A stretch of 64,000 bases of DNA from Burkholderiales bacterium (GCA_016223165.1 JACRPO010000009.1:248001-312000), one strand, 5' to 3'. Shown: positions 26,157 through 35,863, counted from the first letter of the stretch. A program made the numbers and translations. Notes: generated from the sequence alone by a model not told the origin.

Positions 26157-28529
26157 TCAGCCCGCGGCGAGCCGCCAGGCCGCGGCGGCGCTGCGCAGGC
26201 GCTCCGAGAGGTGCAGCGCGAGGTTGCGGTAGATCTGCGCCGCCACCGCCGGCTGATCGTGCTGCAGCTCCTGCAGCAGCGCGGCCGGCAGCTGCCACAC
26301 CGTGCTCGCCTCGTCGGCGCGGGCGTCGGCGGTGCGGCCGCCGCCGTCGAGCACGGCGGTCTCGCCGAAGCACATGCCGGGCGAGAAGCTCACGAAACGC
26401 TGGCCGCGTGCGCGGTCGAGCACGCTCACGGACCCCTCGGTCAGCAGGTAGATCGCGTCGCCGGGGTCGCCTTCGCCGAACAGGCGCTCGCCCGCTTGCA
26501 GGCGGCGCTCGGCCAGGCGCGGCAGCAGCGCCGCCAGGGCCGGTGCGGGCAGCCCTTCCAGCAGCGCGTTGCGCGCCAGCGGCACCGCAAGGCCGGCCGG
26601 GTCCGCGCCCTCGCGCTGCAGCAGCGTGCGCTCGGCCGCCTCGATCGCGTGGTCGGCGTCGGGGTTCAGTTGCCAGGGCATCGGTCCGCCGTCCGCCGGC
26701 CGCAGCATCCCTTGCGCCTGCAGCGCACGCCCGTGGCGGTTGTCGACGGTGACGCCGGCCAGCAGCAGCGTGACGCCGCCACCCTCGAGCCGCTCGCGCA
26801 GCATCGCCAGCCCGACCGCGCCCGAGGCGTCGATTGTGCTCACGCGCCGCAGGTCGAGCACCAGGAAGCCGCGGCCCTGCCCGGCCGGCCCGGCCCGACC
26901 GGCCAGCGCCGCCTGCCCCGCCTGCACGGCCTCCTGCGCCAGCCGGTCGGCATTGCCGAAGAAGAGCGCCCCTTCCAGCTCGATGACCTCGATGCGCGGG
27001 CGCAGCCGCTGCAGGCGCGCCTCGAACACCGGCGGATAGACGCGGCGGCTCGCCACCTCGGCGGCGCTGTAGCGCAGGCGCACCAGCGAGCGGTGGAGCG
27101 CGCGCATGAAGATGAGCATCGACAGCAGCACGCCGACACCCACGGCCGCGACGAACCCCGCGGCGAGCGTGACGACGCAGACGATGGCCGCGATGACGAG
27201 GCTCCACTGCAGCTCGGCGGTGCGTTCGCCGCGCCACCACTCCAGCACGAGCCGCCGCGTCCAGCGGTCCACCAGCCCCCAAGCCAGCATGACCACGATG
27301 CCGGCCACCACCGCCAGCGGCACGCCGGCGAGCCAGGGCAGCGCGAGCGCGAAGACGAGTGCCAGCATGACGCAGCTCAGGGCCACCGCGCGGGCGCCGC
27401 GTCCGCCGGCCGAGAGCGTGGTCATGGCGCGCAGGCGCAGGTAGGTGACAGGCAGGCCGCCGACGAGGCCGATGGCGACGTTGGCCAGCCCGAGCGCGAC
27501 CAGTTCGCGGTTGGTGTCGGTGCGTCGTCTCAGCCGCTGGTCGATCGCCGCCAGGTTGAGCGCCGACTCCAGCCCGCCGATCAGCGCCACCAGCAACGCG
27601 GTGGTCGCCAGCGTCGACGCGTGCCGCGACAGCGCGGCGAGCGCCGGCGCATCGGCGAGGGCCAACGCCGCCTCGGGCCGCGGCAGGCCGGCGCTGAGGG
27701 CGCCGAAGGTCTGCAGCGCACAGGTGCCGGCCGGGGCCCCGCCGGTGCAGGCCGTCTGCAGGGCCAGCACGAGCGCCGTGCCCAGCACGAGCGCGGCGAG
27801 ACCGGCCGGCACGCGTGGCCAGCGCCATGCCACGGCCGCCATCACGGTCGCCGAGAGGAGGGTCGCGACCAACGCCGGCCAATGCCATTGCGCGAGCGCG
27901 CCGAAGCCCCGGCGCGCCAGCTCGTCGGCCGCGACGCCGGCGATGACGGGCAGCTGCGACAACACCATCAGCACGGCCACGCCGTTCATGAACCCGGCCA
28001 GCACCGGCTGCGGCACGAAGCGCACCAGCGCACCGGCGCGCATCAGCCCGAACAGCACGAGCACCGCGCCGCTGCCCATGACGGCGAGGCCGGTGGCGGC
28101 GAGCAGCAGGGCTGCGCCGCCCGGGGTGGCCGGATGCAGCGCGCTGTCCTGCACCAGCCGCGCCACGCAGGCACCGAGCAGCAGCGCCGTCGACGAGCTC
28201 GGCGCGGCGGCGGGCATGGGCGCGCGGCTCGCCAACAGGTAGACCAGCGCACCGAGCACGAGGGCGACGATCGCCCCCGAGACACCCATCTGCACCGCGG
28301 CCAGGCCGGCAGCCCCGAAGGCGACGACACCCCAGCTGGCCGCCATCGGCAGCATGGCCACCGTGGCGTTGAGCGCGCCGAGCGCATCGCCCGACCAGGC
28401 GCCGGTGCCTGCCGGCGTGGGTGCCGGCATGGGCGCCGGCATGGGCGCCGGTGTGGGTGGCGGCGAGGGTGGCGGCATGGGCGCCGGTACGGGCCCAGGC
28501 ACGGGCGCCGGAACCGCGGCCGGCTTCAT
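26157..28529 (-). CDS. SulP anion transporter with STAS and cyclic-nucleotide-binding domains
   Basis: A 790-residue inner-membrane transporter. Residues 1-42 are Pro/Ala/Met repeats, about 45-430 the SulP/SLC26 membrane domain (MLPMAASWGVVAFGAAG at its start, LVALGLANVAIGLVGGLPVTYLRLRAM near its end), about 485-625 a STAS domain (LVLDLRRVSTIDASGAVGLA), and about 665-775 a cyclic-nucleotide-binding domain with a phosphate-binding cassette like FGETAVLDGGGRTA, retaining the Glu and Arg that contact cAMP or cGMP. SulP proteins move sulfate, bicarbonate or dicarboxylates; the substrate is unknown here. Its start overlaps the stop of the nucleotidyl cyclase gene by four bases, which strongly suggests that the cyclic nucleotide made upstream gates this transporter. 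Confidence 0.88.
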   Translation of the reverse strand: MKPAAVPAPVPGPVPAPMPPPSPPPTPAPMPAPMPAPTPAGTGAWSGDALGALNATVAMLPMAASWGVVAFGAAGLAAVQMGVSGAIVALVLGALVYLLASRAPMPAAAPSSSTALLLGACVARLVQDSALHPATPGGAALLLAATGLAVMGSGAVLVLFGLMRAGALVRFVPQPVLAGFMNGVAVLMVLSQLPVIAGVAADELARRGFGALAQWHWPALVATLLSATVMAAVAWRWPRVPAGLAALVLGTALVLALQTACTGGAPAGTCALQTFGALSAGLPRPEAALALADAPALAALSRHASTLATTALLVALIGGLESALNLAAIDQRLRRRTDTNRELVALGLANVAIGLVGGLPVTYLRLRAMTTLSAGGRGARAVALSCVMLALVFALALPWLAGVPLAVVAGIVVMLAWGLVDRWTRRLVLEWWRGERTAELQWSLVIAAIVCVVTLAAGFVAAVGVGVLLSMLIFMRALHRSLVRLRYSAAEVASRRVYPPVFEARLQRLRPRIEVIELEGALFFGNADRLAQEAVQAGQAALAGRAGPAGQGRGFLVLDLRRVSTIDASGAVGLAMLRERLEGGGVTLLLAGVTVDNRHGRALQAQGMLRPADGGPMPWQLNPDADHAIEAAERTLLQREGADPAGLAVPLARNALLEGLPAPALAALLPRLAERRLQAGERLFGEGDPGDAIYLLTEGSVSVLDRARGQRFVSFSPGMCFGETAVLDGGGRTADARADEASTVWQLPAALLQELQHDQPAVAAQIYRNLALHLSERLRSAAAAWRLAAG
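28410..28525 (-). repeat. In-frame repeats encoding a Pro-Ala-Met N-terminus
   Basis: Units of about 12 bases of the type GGCGCCGGCATG recur in the first 40 codons of the SulP gene and encode PAPM/PVPG-type repeats. They keep the frame and may vary in number between strains. Confidence 0.6.
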
Positions 28530-31500
28530 GCTCCGCCCCCGCCTGGCGACGCGGCGGTGGCGCGCGGCGGGCCTTCGGCCACGCGGCGCCGCAAGGCGGC
28601 CCAGTGCGGCAAGGCCTGCACGCGGCTGCGCGCCAGGTCATCGGGCAACTGGGCCAGCTGCTCCTGCAAGCGCAGCTGCAGATGGCCCAGCAGGCCCGCG
28701 GCACGGTCGTCGGCCACGTCGGCCGCGTCGGCCGCGTCGGCCACGCCGGCCACCCCTGCACGAGCATCGAGCACGCGCACGCAGGTCAGCAGCGCATCGG
28801 GGTCCAGCTGACGGTAGCCGGCGTCGCCCGCGTTGGAGGCCGTGGCCAACACCTCGTCGACGGCGCGCAGCGCATCGGCCGCGCGGCCACCGGCGAGGTC
28901 GAGGGCGGCGATCTCGCAGCGCATCTGCGCGACCTCCGGCTCGCGTCCCTGGGCCGCGTACAGATCGAGGGCCCGCTGCAACGCCGCTCGGGCGCCATCG
29001 GCGTCACCGCGCGCCGCGGCCACGTGTCCCAGGCACTGGTGCACCAGCGGCCGCACGAAGTCGTTGCCGGCGGCCTGCACCAGGCGCATGGCCTGGTCGG
29101 CCGCGTCCTGGGCGCCGGCGATTTCACCCAGGGCCAGAGCGGACTGCGCCACATCGAGCAGCGCCGTCGTCTGCAGGCGCGGCATCGCGAGCTCCAGCGC
29201 GCACTCGAGTGCCTGCTGCGCCGTGGCGCGTGCCTCCTGCCACGCGCCCAGTTCGTGCTGCGCCCTGTACAGCAGCTGCAGCAGGATGTAGCGGTCGTGC
29301 GGCAGCGGCCGCGGCCGGCGGGCCAGGCTCGCGAGGCCGCGCTCGGCCGCGCGCGCCGCCTCGGCATGGCGCTCCTGCAGCGCCAGCGCATGGATCTCGA
29401 TGCTGCGCAGCTGCAGCTCGTAGCCGTCGTAGCCGCCCTGCGACCCCGGCAGCAGCGCCGTGCGGCGCGCCTGCTCCAGGGCCTCGGCCAGGTGCGGCTC
29501 GGCGCGCACGAAGTCACGCCGCCCGACGGCCAGCCAGGCCAGCTCGCCGTGCGCCAGGGTGAGCGGCGGAGCAGCGGCGGGATCGGTGCTGTGCGCCAGC
29601 AGCGCGACCGCCTGCTCGGCCAGCCGCTGCGCGTCTTCGGCGCGGCCTTCGTGGTCGGCCCGCAGCATCTTCGCCGTGGCGAGGTCGGCGCGCATGACGT
29701 CGTCGTCGCAGGCCTCGGCCCATTCGTGCATCGCCTGCGCCGCCCGCCCGGCCTCCTCGCGGCGCTCCTGGCGGTCGAAGACGATATGGCGCCCGTGCAG
29801 CAGGCGGAAGCGGTGGCGCGGCGCGGTGAGCGCCGGTTGCGCCAGCGCCCGGTCGATGAGCCTCAGCGCGGCGTCGTGGGCGAAGCGGGCCTCGGCGTCG
29901 CGGCGCGCGCGATCGTAGAACTCGAGCGCCCTCGCGCTGTCGCCGGCGCGCTCGTAGTGCTCGGCGGTGATGACGACGAACTCGCGCTCGCGCCCGACGG
30001 CGCGTGCCGCCAGCCAGCGCGCCGCGCGCGCGTGGCCCTCGCGCCTGGCGGCCTTGAGCACGGTGCCGTACGTCACGTCGTGCAGCAGCTGGTGCTGGAA
30101 GGCGTATTCGTCGCTCTGCCCGAAGGCGCTCGCCTGCCGGCGCACGAGCAGGCCGCGATGCATCAGCACCGGCAGCGCCGCGGGCGCCGCCGCATCCAGC
30201 TCGGCCAGCGCCGACGACCAGAAGACCGGCCCGACGATGCTCGCCTGCTGCAGCGCCGCGAGCTCGGCGGCGGGGAGCGCATCGAGGCGCGCCTGCAGCA
30301 CGCCCAGCAGCGTCTCGGGCACGCGCAACTCGCTCAGCCGCTCGGCCACCAGGCGCCAGGGGCGCGTGCGCGTGTCGATGACGCCGTCGTCGATGAGCAT
30401 GCGCACCAGCTCTTCCATGAAGAACGGGTTGCCGCCGGCGCGCTGCAGCAGCAGCTGGCGCAGCGGCTCGGGCGCGCCCTGCATGGCGCCCAGCAGGGCA
30501 TCGGCCAGCGCGGTGCAGGAGGCATCGCCGAGCGGGGGCAGATGCACGTGCTGCCGCTCCATCTCGGGCGTCTCGGCCGGCAGCGCCCGCGCCTCCGCCC
30601 AGCCGGGGCGCGCCAGGATCAGCAGCAGCAGCGGCACCGGCGCCGGCTGCGCCAGCGACTTCACGAAGTCCAGCGAGGCCTCGTCGGCCCAGTGCAGGTC
30701 CTCGAAGACGAGCAGCAGCGGCGTGCTCGCGGCCACCGCGCGCAGCGCCTCGCCCAGCGCGCCGAAGGCCTGCTCGCGCAGCTCGCGCGCGCCCAGCGCC
30801 TGCACCGCAGCGACGGCGCCGAAGTCCAGGCCCACGAGCTGGCCGACGCGCTGGGCACGCGCCTGCGCATCGGCGCCCAGCCAGGGGCCGAGGCCGCCGA
30901 CCAGCCGCGCCCGCGCCTCGTCGGCGGTGAGGTCGTCGAAGATGCCCAGCCAGCGCGCCAGCAACTGGCGCAGCAGGCCATAGGCCTGCAGCTCGCTGCT
31001 CGGCTGCGCGCGCACGCGCAGGCAGTGCACGGCGTGCGCCGTGGCTGCCGTGACGGACCGCGGGCGCGGCGGCGCCCCTTCGATCGCGCCCACGCGCTTG
31101 AGCAGTTCGCGGCGCAGGCGTGTCTTGCCCATGCCCGCCTCGCCGGTGACCACCGCCAGCGCCGCCCGCCGCGTGCGCACGCTGCGCTCGCACAGGCCGA
31201 GCAGGCCCTGCAAGGCCGGCTCGCGGCCGACCATCGGCGTCGCCAGGCCCTCGATGCCGCGGCGCACCGTGCGCTCGCCCTCGTCCTCGTCGCGCTTCAC
31301 GAGAAAGGTGACGAGCGGCTCCTCGAGACCCTTGACCACGAGCGGCGGCTGGGCCTCCAGGCGGAAGAGCCCGCGCACCTGCTCGCGCGTCTCTCGGCTG
31401 ATGCGCAGGCGCCCGACCGGCGCGCTCTGCTCCATGCGCGCGGCCAGGTGCACGGCGTGCCCGATGGCGCCGCGCTCTTCGTCGACACCGTCGCCGAGCA

Positions 31501-32041
31501 GCACCATGCCGGTGTGGATGCCCGCGCGCACGCCGAAGCGCGCAATGCCGAGCGGCCGCGCCACGCGTTCGGCGTGCTCGGCCGCCGCCTCGAGGATGCG
31601 CAGGCCGGCGCGCACGGCCTGCGCGGCATCGTCCTCGCGCAGGCGCAGCGAGCCGAAGGCCGCCTTCAGGCCGTCGCCGGTGAAGCGCAGCACCTGCCCG
31701 CCGTGCGCGCGCACGATGCGCGCGAAGGCCTCGAGCGCGTCGCTCACCAGCGCCAGCGCGTCCTCGGCGCCGACGCGCTCGAGCATCGCCGTCGAATCGG
31801 CCACGTCGACGAAGAGCACGCTCACCAGCCGCAGCCGCGGCGCCTGCGCCTGCGGCTGCGCCTGCTGCGCCAGCGGTGCCTCGGGCGACTGCTGCGCCTG
31901 TGTCGCCTGCATCGCCTGTGTAGCTTGCTTCGCGTTCGCGCGCAGCGCCCCCACGGCGGCGTCGACGGCGGCGTCGCCCAGCGCACTGCGCTGCGCCTGC
32001 AACTGTGCGATGGCGGTTTCGAGTGGGCTCGGCTCAGTCAT
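28526..32041 (-). CDS. Class III nucleotidyl cyclase - AAA ATPase - TPR regulator
   Basis: A 1171-residue cytoplasmic signalling protein. It has a helical N-terminus (about 1-65), then a class III cyclase domain (about 70-235) with metal Asp residues at 79 (LFVDVADST) and 123 (RFTGDGLKAAFG) and the late motif IGHAVHLAARMEQSAP. The STAND-like ATPase has Walker A GEAGMGKT and DDxxW-like LVFEDLHWAD, and about 550 residues of TPR-like helices complete the protein. It probably makes cAMP (or cGMP) under control of an ATP-driven sensor. ATG at 32041 is used. It overlaps the SulP-CNB transporter start by four bases (ATGA), a direct effector partner, and is divergent from the EamA gene. Confidence 0.88.
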   Translation of the reverse strand: MTEPSPLETAIAQLQAQRSALGDAAVDAAVGALRANAKQATQAMQATQAQQSPEAPLAQQAQPQAQAPRLRLVSVLFVDVADSTAMLERVGAEDALALVSDALEAFARIVRAHGGQVLRFTGDGLKAAFGSLRLREDDAAQAVRAGLRILEAAAEHAERVARPLGIARFGVRAGIHTGMVLLGDGVDEERGAIGHAVHLAARMEQSAPVGRLRISRETREQVRGLFRLEAQPPLVVKGLEEPLVTFLVKRDEDEGERTVRRGIEGLATPMVGREPALQGLLGLCERSVRTRRAALAVVTGEAGMGKTRLRRELLKRVGAIEGAPPRPRSVTAATAHAVHCLRVRAQPSSELQAYGLLRQLLARWLGIFDDLTADEARARLVGGLGPWLGADAQARAQRVGQLVGLDFGAVAAVQALGARELREQAFGALGEALRAVAASTPLLLVFEDLHWADEASLDFVKSLAQPAPVPLLLLILARPGWAEARALPAETPEMERQHVHLPPLGDASCTALADALLGAMQGAPEPLRQLLLQRAGGNPFFMEELVRMLIDDGVIDTRTRPWRLVAERLSELRVPETLLGVLQARLDALPAAELAALQQASIVGPVFWSSALAELDAAAPAALPVLMHRGLLVRRQASAFGQSDEYAFQHQLLHDVTYGTVLKAARREGHARAARWLAARAVGREREFVVITAEHYERAGDSARALEFYDRARRDAEARFAHDAALRLIDRALAQPALTAPRHRFRLLHGRHIVFDRQERREEAGRAAQAMHEWAEACDDDVMRADLATAKMLRADHEGRAEDAQRLAEQAVALLAHSTDPAAAPPLTLAHGELAWLAVGRRDFVRAEPHLAEALEQARRTALLPGSQGGYDGYELQLRSIEIHALALQERHAEAARAAERGLASLARRPRPLPHDRYILLQLLYRAQHELGAWQEARATAQQALECALELAMPRLQTTALLDVAQSALALGEIAGAQDAADQAMRLVQAAGNDFVRPLVHQCLGHVAAARGDADGARAALQRALDLYAAQGREPEVAQMRCEIAALDLAGGRAADALRAVDEVLATASNAGDAGYRQLDPDALLTCVRVLDARAGVAGVADAADAADVADDRAAGLLGHLQLRLQEQLAQLPDDLARSRVQALPHWAALRRRVAEGPPRATAASPGGGGA

Positions 32042-32227
32042 GCGCGGGCGGGTCACATCGATGGGGTGGTCGATGGCGTGGTTGCGGCCGTTCGCGCCCG
32101 GCGAAGGACCCCGTGGGTGACTCCTTTTGCCGTCGCGCCGCCGGCCACGCAAGCCGGGCTTTCCCGAGCGGGCCGGGCCTCGACCCGCCACGCGACAGGG
32201 GCCGCACCGGCGGCCGAGAATCATCGC

Positions 32228-33175
32228 ATGACCAGCTCATCGATCCCCGCCGCCACGGCCCTCGGCGGCACCGCCTTCGCCACGCTGCTGCTCATCGCCC
32301 TGATGATGGGCGGCAACCACGTCGCCGCGCGCATCGCCTTCGACCACGGCGTCGACGTGGTCACCGCGGTGTGCTTTCGCAGCGGCATCACCGCGCTCGT
32401 CGTCGCCTTCATCGTCTGGCGCCAGCGCGTGCCGCTGGCGCTGCAGGCCGGGCACCGCTGGTCGCTGCCGGCCATCGGCGTGCTGATCGCGCTGCAGAGC
32501 TATTGCCTGTATTCCGCGGTGGCGCGGCTGCCGGTGGCGCTGGCGCTGCTGGCCTTCAACCTCTATCCGCTGTGCACGGCCTTGTGGGCGCGCGTGCTCT
32601 ACGGCCACCGCGCCGAGCGGCGCGTGCTGCTGGCGATGCCCGTCATCCTCGCCGGCCTGGCGCTGGCGCTTGATGTGTTCGGCGCCGCCTCGGGCCTGGG
32701 CGCCGGCGCGCACTGGGGGCGCATCGGCGCTGGCGTCGCCTTCGCGGTGGCCGCGGCGGTGATCTTCGGCCTCGCGCTCGTGCTCACGCAGCACGAGGCG
32801 GGCACGCTCGACGGCCGCGTGCGCACCGCGAGCACGATGGCGCTGGTCGGCCTCATCGCCGGCGCCGCAGCGCTCGTGCAGGGCGGCTTTCACCTGCCGT
32901 CGGCACCCCCCGGCTGGTGGGGGCTGGCGACGCTGACCTTCCTCTACGGCACCGCGTTCACGATCATGTTCACGGTGCTGCCGAAACTCGGCGTCGTCGG
33001 CAACTCGGCGATCATGAACGTCGAGCCGATCTTCGCGCTCGTGCTCGCCTGGGCCATCCTCGGGCAGCGCATCGCGGCGATGCAGGTGGGTGGGGGGCTC
33101 GTGGTCGTTGGGTGCGTGGTGTGGCTGGGGCTGCGGAGGACGAGCACGGTCAGGGCGACGCCGGCACCACGGTGA
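32228..33175 (+). CDS. EamA/DMT-superfamily transporter
   Basis: A 315-residue inner-membrane protein with ten predicted helices in two EamA repeats (first: LLLIALMMGGNHVAARIAF; second: LATLTFLYGTAFTIMF and NVEPIFALVLAWAILGQRI). DMT exporters move amino acids, metabolites or drugs outward; the substrate cannot be told. ATG at 32228 follows the divergent cyclase start by 186 bp. Its last 26 bases overlap an OmpA remnant on the other strand. Confidence 0.85.
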   Translation: MTSSSIPAATALGGTAFATLLLIALMMGGNHVAARIAFDHGVDVVTAVCFRSGITALVVAFIVWRQRVPLALQAGHRWSLPAIGVLIALQSYCLYSAVARLPVALALLAFNLYPLCTALWARVLYGHRAERRVLLAMPVILAGLALALDVFGAASGLGAGAHWGRIGAGVAFAVAAAVIFGLALVLTQHEAGTLDGRVRTASTMALVGLIAGAAALVQGGFHLPSAPPGWWGLATLTFLYGTAFTIMFTVLPKLGVVGNSAIMNVEPIFALVLAWAILGQRIAAMQVGGGLVVVGCVVWLGLRRTSTVRATPAPR

Positions 33176-33298
33176 ACTCGATGCGACGGTTCTTGGGCAT
33201 CAAGACCTTGATCGTGCCCCCGACGTTGTGCACCCCCGCACCCTGCACCTGCGCCATCGTGGCGTTGACGCGGGCCCGGCGCGCACTGAGATGGGATC
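33150..33298 (-). pseudogene. C-terminal fragment of an OmpA-family protein
   Basis: The leftward frame ending in a TGA at 33150-33152 reads LSARRARVNATMAQVQGAGV and then NRRIEFTVVPASP at the end, matching the end of OmpA-like peptidoglycan-binding domains (LSxRRAxxV ... NRRIE). The upstream part (around 33300-33330) shows an out-of-frame segment like the preceding region, and there is no start codon or beta-barrel. It is a remnant, partly overlapped by the EamA gene end. Confidence 0.55.
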
Positions 33299-33338
33299 GG
33301 CGCGGCGGCGTCGGCCGATGAGGTGATCCGCCTGACCC

Positions 33339-34841
33339 TCACGGGAACCGCGTCAACGGCGTGCCATTGACGCTCACCGCAGTAAGGACCTGGGTGGTGT
33401 TGGCCGTTTGCGTCTTGACGTTGACGCCATAGCCGACCATCAGCCAGTTCGTCTGGGCCGAGCCGCCGGCAACTTGCTCGGTGACCTTGCACGTCAAGAA
33501 AGTGCCGCCGGGCACCGTGATCGTCTCCGTGCCATGAAAGGTGTAGGTCGTGGTCGTCGTCTCGGTTGAGGTCGCCGGCGCGCCAGCCACACCGTTGACT
33601 ACGGTCACCATGGTGGTGTCCGCTGTTGCTGTCACCGTTTCGCTCTGGCCGGCCGCGAGCGCATAGACGGGGTAGCGTGCCGGCTGCCGCCCCACGATCG
33701 TCACCTCGGTGTAGTTGTTGGGGTCGATGCCCAGGCGCACGATGGAGCCATACGGCGTGAGTAGGCGGCTCGTCGTGTCGTAGCTGGAGAAGACGCGTGT
33801 GATCGCGGGGAAGAAGGTTCCGCTCGTGTCCAACTTCGCCTCGAACGCCGCGCGCCCCTGGAACGTCGATGCGCCCACGATGGTCAACGTGGCAGACTGC
33901 GGCGTGCCGACCACCCCATTGACCGCGAGCGCCCAATCGGACCGCAGCACCATACCTGCGGGCAGCACGTTTGCGGGCACGCAAGTCGTGGGGATGGTGC
34001 CCGTGCCGCCGCCTCCGCCGCCCGTCCCAGCGTTCACCGTCAACGTGACAGCGTCGCTCATCACCGAGCCTGACGTGTTGCTCACCACCACGCGGTACTT
34101 GCGGCCGGAATCGCCCGTGCTGGTCGCCGGCATCGTGTAGCTCGCGGCTGTTGCGCCGGCGATGTCGTTGAAGGTCGTGCCGCCATCGGTGCTGAGCTGC
34201 CATTGGTAGTCCGGCGCGGGTACGCCGCTGGCGGCCACGGTGAAGGTGGCGGCTGCCGGCACGGTCACGCTCTGGTCGGTCGGCTGCTGCGTGATCGCGG
34301 GCGCACTGCCGCTCATGCCGTTGACGGTCAAGGTCGCGGCGCCGCTGGTCACGAGGCCCGCACCGTTCTGAATTGCCACGCGAAACTGATGCCCGTTCAT
34401 CGCCGCATCGACCACGGCGACGGTGAAGCTCGAGCCGGAAGCCCCACTGATGGCCTGCCACGTGACGCCGCCGGAGGTACTGCGGGACCAGGCGTAGTTC
34501 AGGCCGCCCCCGGTGGCCGTGACGGTAAAGGTCGCCGTCGCGCCGACTGGCGCCGAGACTGAAGTTGGTTGAGCCGTTATGACCGGCGCCGTAACCACCG
34601 GCGGCGTCGCTGCAGAAGGCTCCTCACCACCACCTCCGCCGCCGCAACCCGGAAGCAGCAGGACGAGCGCGAGCCACGCGCAAAGCAAACGCCAGCCTCG
34701 CCGCAAGGCGCCGCGCGCGCCGTGTTCACGCGCCGTTGCGGTGCGCCGCGCGGAATCTGCGCCCGCCAACGCCCGGCCTCCCCCGTCGACTGCGCCTCCC
34801 AGCGCGCGCGGCTCTCCCTGCTCGACAGCGATCGATGTCAT
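33339..34841 (-). CDS. Ig-like repeat lipoprotein
   Basis: A 500-residue predicted lipoprotein. It has an unusually long N-terminal segment (about 50 residues), then a basic/hydrophobic signal (RRGWRLLCAWLALVLLLPGC) with lipobox Cys66, a Gly linker, two Ig-like domains of about 90 residues each (VITAQPTSVSAPVGATATFT; AITQQPTDQSVTVPAAATFT, both with a conserved YxW core), a poly-Gly hinge, and a C-terminal beta-rich domain (about 285-500) of unknown fold. It would sit on an outer-membrane leaflet facing the periplasm or surface. It is last in the leftward gene series that begins with the sigma factor. The early start is supported by GGAGAG upstream and by similarity to the 37705 start. Confidence 0.7.
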   Translation of the reverse strand: MTSIAVEQGEPRALGGAVDGGGRALAGADSARRTATAREHGARGALRRGWRLLCAWLALVLLLPGCGGGGGGEEPSAATPPVVTAPVITAQPTSVSAPVGATATFTVTATGGGLNYAWSRSTSGGVTWQAISGASGSSFTVAVVDAAMNGHQFRVAIQNGAGLVTSGAATLTVNGMSGSAPAITQQPTDQSVTVPAAATFTVAASGVPAPDYQWQLSTDGGTTFNDIAGATAASYTMPATSTGDSGRKYRVVVSNTSGSVMSDAVTLTVNAGTGGGGGGTGTIPTTCVPANVLPAGMVLRSDWALAVNGVVGTPQSATLTIVGASTFQGRAAFEAKLDTSGTFFPAITRVFSSYDTTSRLLTPYGSIVRLGIDPNNYTEVTIVGRQPARYPVYALAAGQSETVTATADTTMVTVVNGVAGAPATSTETTTTTYTFHGTETITVPGGTFLTCKVTEQVAGGSAQTNWLMVGYGVNVKTQTANTTQVLTAVSVNGTPLTRFP

Positions 34842-35001
34842 GTCCGGCTCTCCCCGTTCGTCCTTGGCGTGCAGGCAGCCCGGGCCAGCGTGCCGGAACC
34901 GGCCCGCGCCGTCCTCGCGGAAACCTCACGGCCGCACGTTTCGCGTTCCAACGTACGCCGGTCGCCGCGGTCGGTGCCTGCGTGGGCGCAGTGCACTCAG
35001 C

Positions 35002-35769
35002 TCAGAAGAACCCGGACAGCGCGTAGGCGGTCTTGTTGAACAGCTGGTCCTGAGCTTCCTCGAGCTTGAGGTTGGCCTTGTTCGCCGTGGTCACGACCCT
35101 CGTCCTGTATTCCTTGCGGTCGGTCACCTCGGACACGCGCTGCTGGCTCGAGCCCGCGTCGGAGACTCTGGTGTCGATCTGCGAGTCGCGGCGCACGAGA
35201 ACGCCCTTTGCGGCGCGTTCCTTCACCGAGACATCGCACACCAGCATGTAGGTCACGTCCTTGACGAGGCTGTTGGCGATCAACGAGCCACCGGCCATCA
35301 GGGCTGTGCCAGCCAGGCCGCCGACGGCAGCGCTGCGGCCACTGCCGTTCCGTCCTCCGACCAGGACGCCCGCCGCCCCAGCCAAGGCGGTCTCGCCCTG
35401 GTAGCCCGTATTCAGCGCTGCCTGGGCGGCGGTGGGGTCGGCGATTTCGAGATTGAGGACGTAGATCGACAGCATGTACTGCGCCGCATCGGGATCGTCG
35501 ACGATGCGGTACCCGTTCTCGTTGCGCGCAAACTCGTCCCGGACGAACTTGCCGAACGCGCGGCGGTCGAACTCCTGCACGCCGCTGCGTACGTCGACGT
35601 ACACCAATCGCTTCTCGCGCGGTACAGGCTCGACGAAGATGGCCGTGCTGGTCTTCGACTGCACCACCAGATCCTTCTTGCTTAGGGCGACCTGCGTCGC
35701 TGCGCAGCCCGCGAGCGTTACCACGGCGGTCAGTACCGCCACCAGTTTCATTGTGCGCGTTGCGTTCAT
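35002..35769 (-). CDS. traT: TraT-family complement-resistance-like lipoprotein
   Basis: A 255-residue outer-membrane lipoprotein. Signal and lipobox are visible (AVVTLAGC, Cys22). The mature part follows TraT: LSKKDLVVQSKTSTAIFVEP, EFDRRAFGKFVRDEF, two Gly/Ala-rich hydrophobic stretches (ALAGAAGVLVGGR; GGLAGTALMAGGSLIANSLV), and VTYMLVCDVSVKER. F-plasmid TraT causes surface exclusion and serum resistance. Chromosomal copies such as this one have unclear roles, and no conjugation genes are present. ATG at 35769 with GGAGGA upstream is used. It lies between the small secreted protein and the Ig-like lipoprotein, all leftward. Confidence 0.85.
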   Translation of the reverse strand: MNATRTMKLVAVLTAVVTLAGCAATQVALSKKDLVVQSKTSTAIFVEPVPREKRLVYVDVRSGVQEFDRRAFGKFVRDEFARNENGYRIVDDPDAAQYMLSIYVLNLEIADPTAAQAALNTGYQGETALAGAAGVLVGGRNGSGRSAAVGGLAGTALMAGGSLIANSLVKDVTYMLVCDVSVKERAAKGVLVRRDSQIDTRVSDAGSSQQRVSEVTDRKEYRTRVVTTANKANLKLEEAQDQLFNKTAYALSGFF

Positions 35770-35863
35770 TCTGCCTTTCCTCCGAAACTCGAGATTTGGA
35801 TATGCCTGTCGAACAAGGTCCGGCGTCTCGCGATCGTTCGACGGAACCGGGGGCGGCTCGTGG

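Noticed and set aside
28421-32227. Long + strand frame opposite the cyclase and SulP genes, running into the EamA gene
   Set aside because: Only the last part (from 32228) encodes a recognisable protein; the rest is low-complexity antisense of two well-supported genes.
33150-33298. Intact OmpA-like gene
   Set aside because: Only the last 40-50 residues match, a frame break occurs upstream, and there is no start or signal peptide.
35002-35769. Conjugative plasmid region because of TraT
   Set aside because: No other transfer, replication or partition gene is nearby, and chromosomal TraT homologues are common in Proteobacteria.
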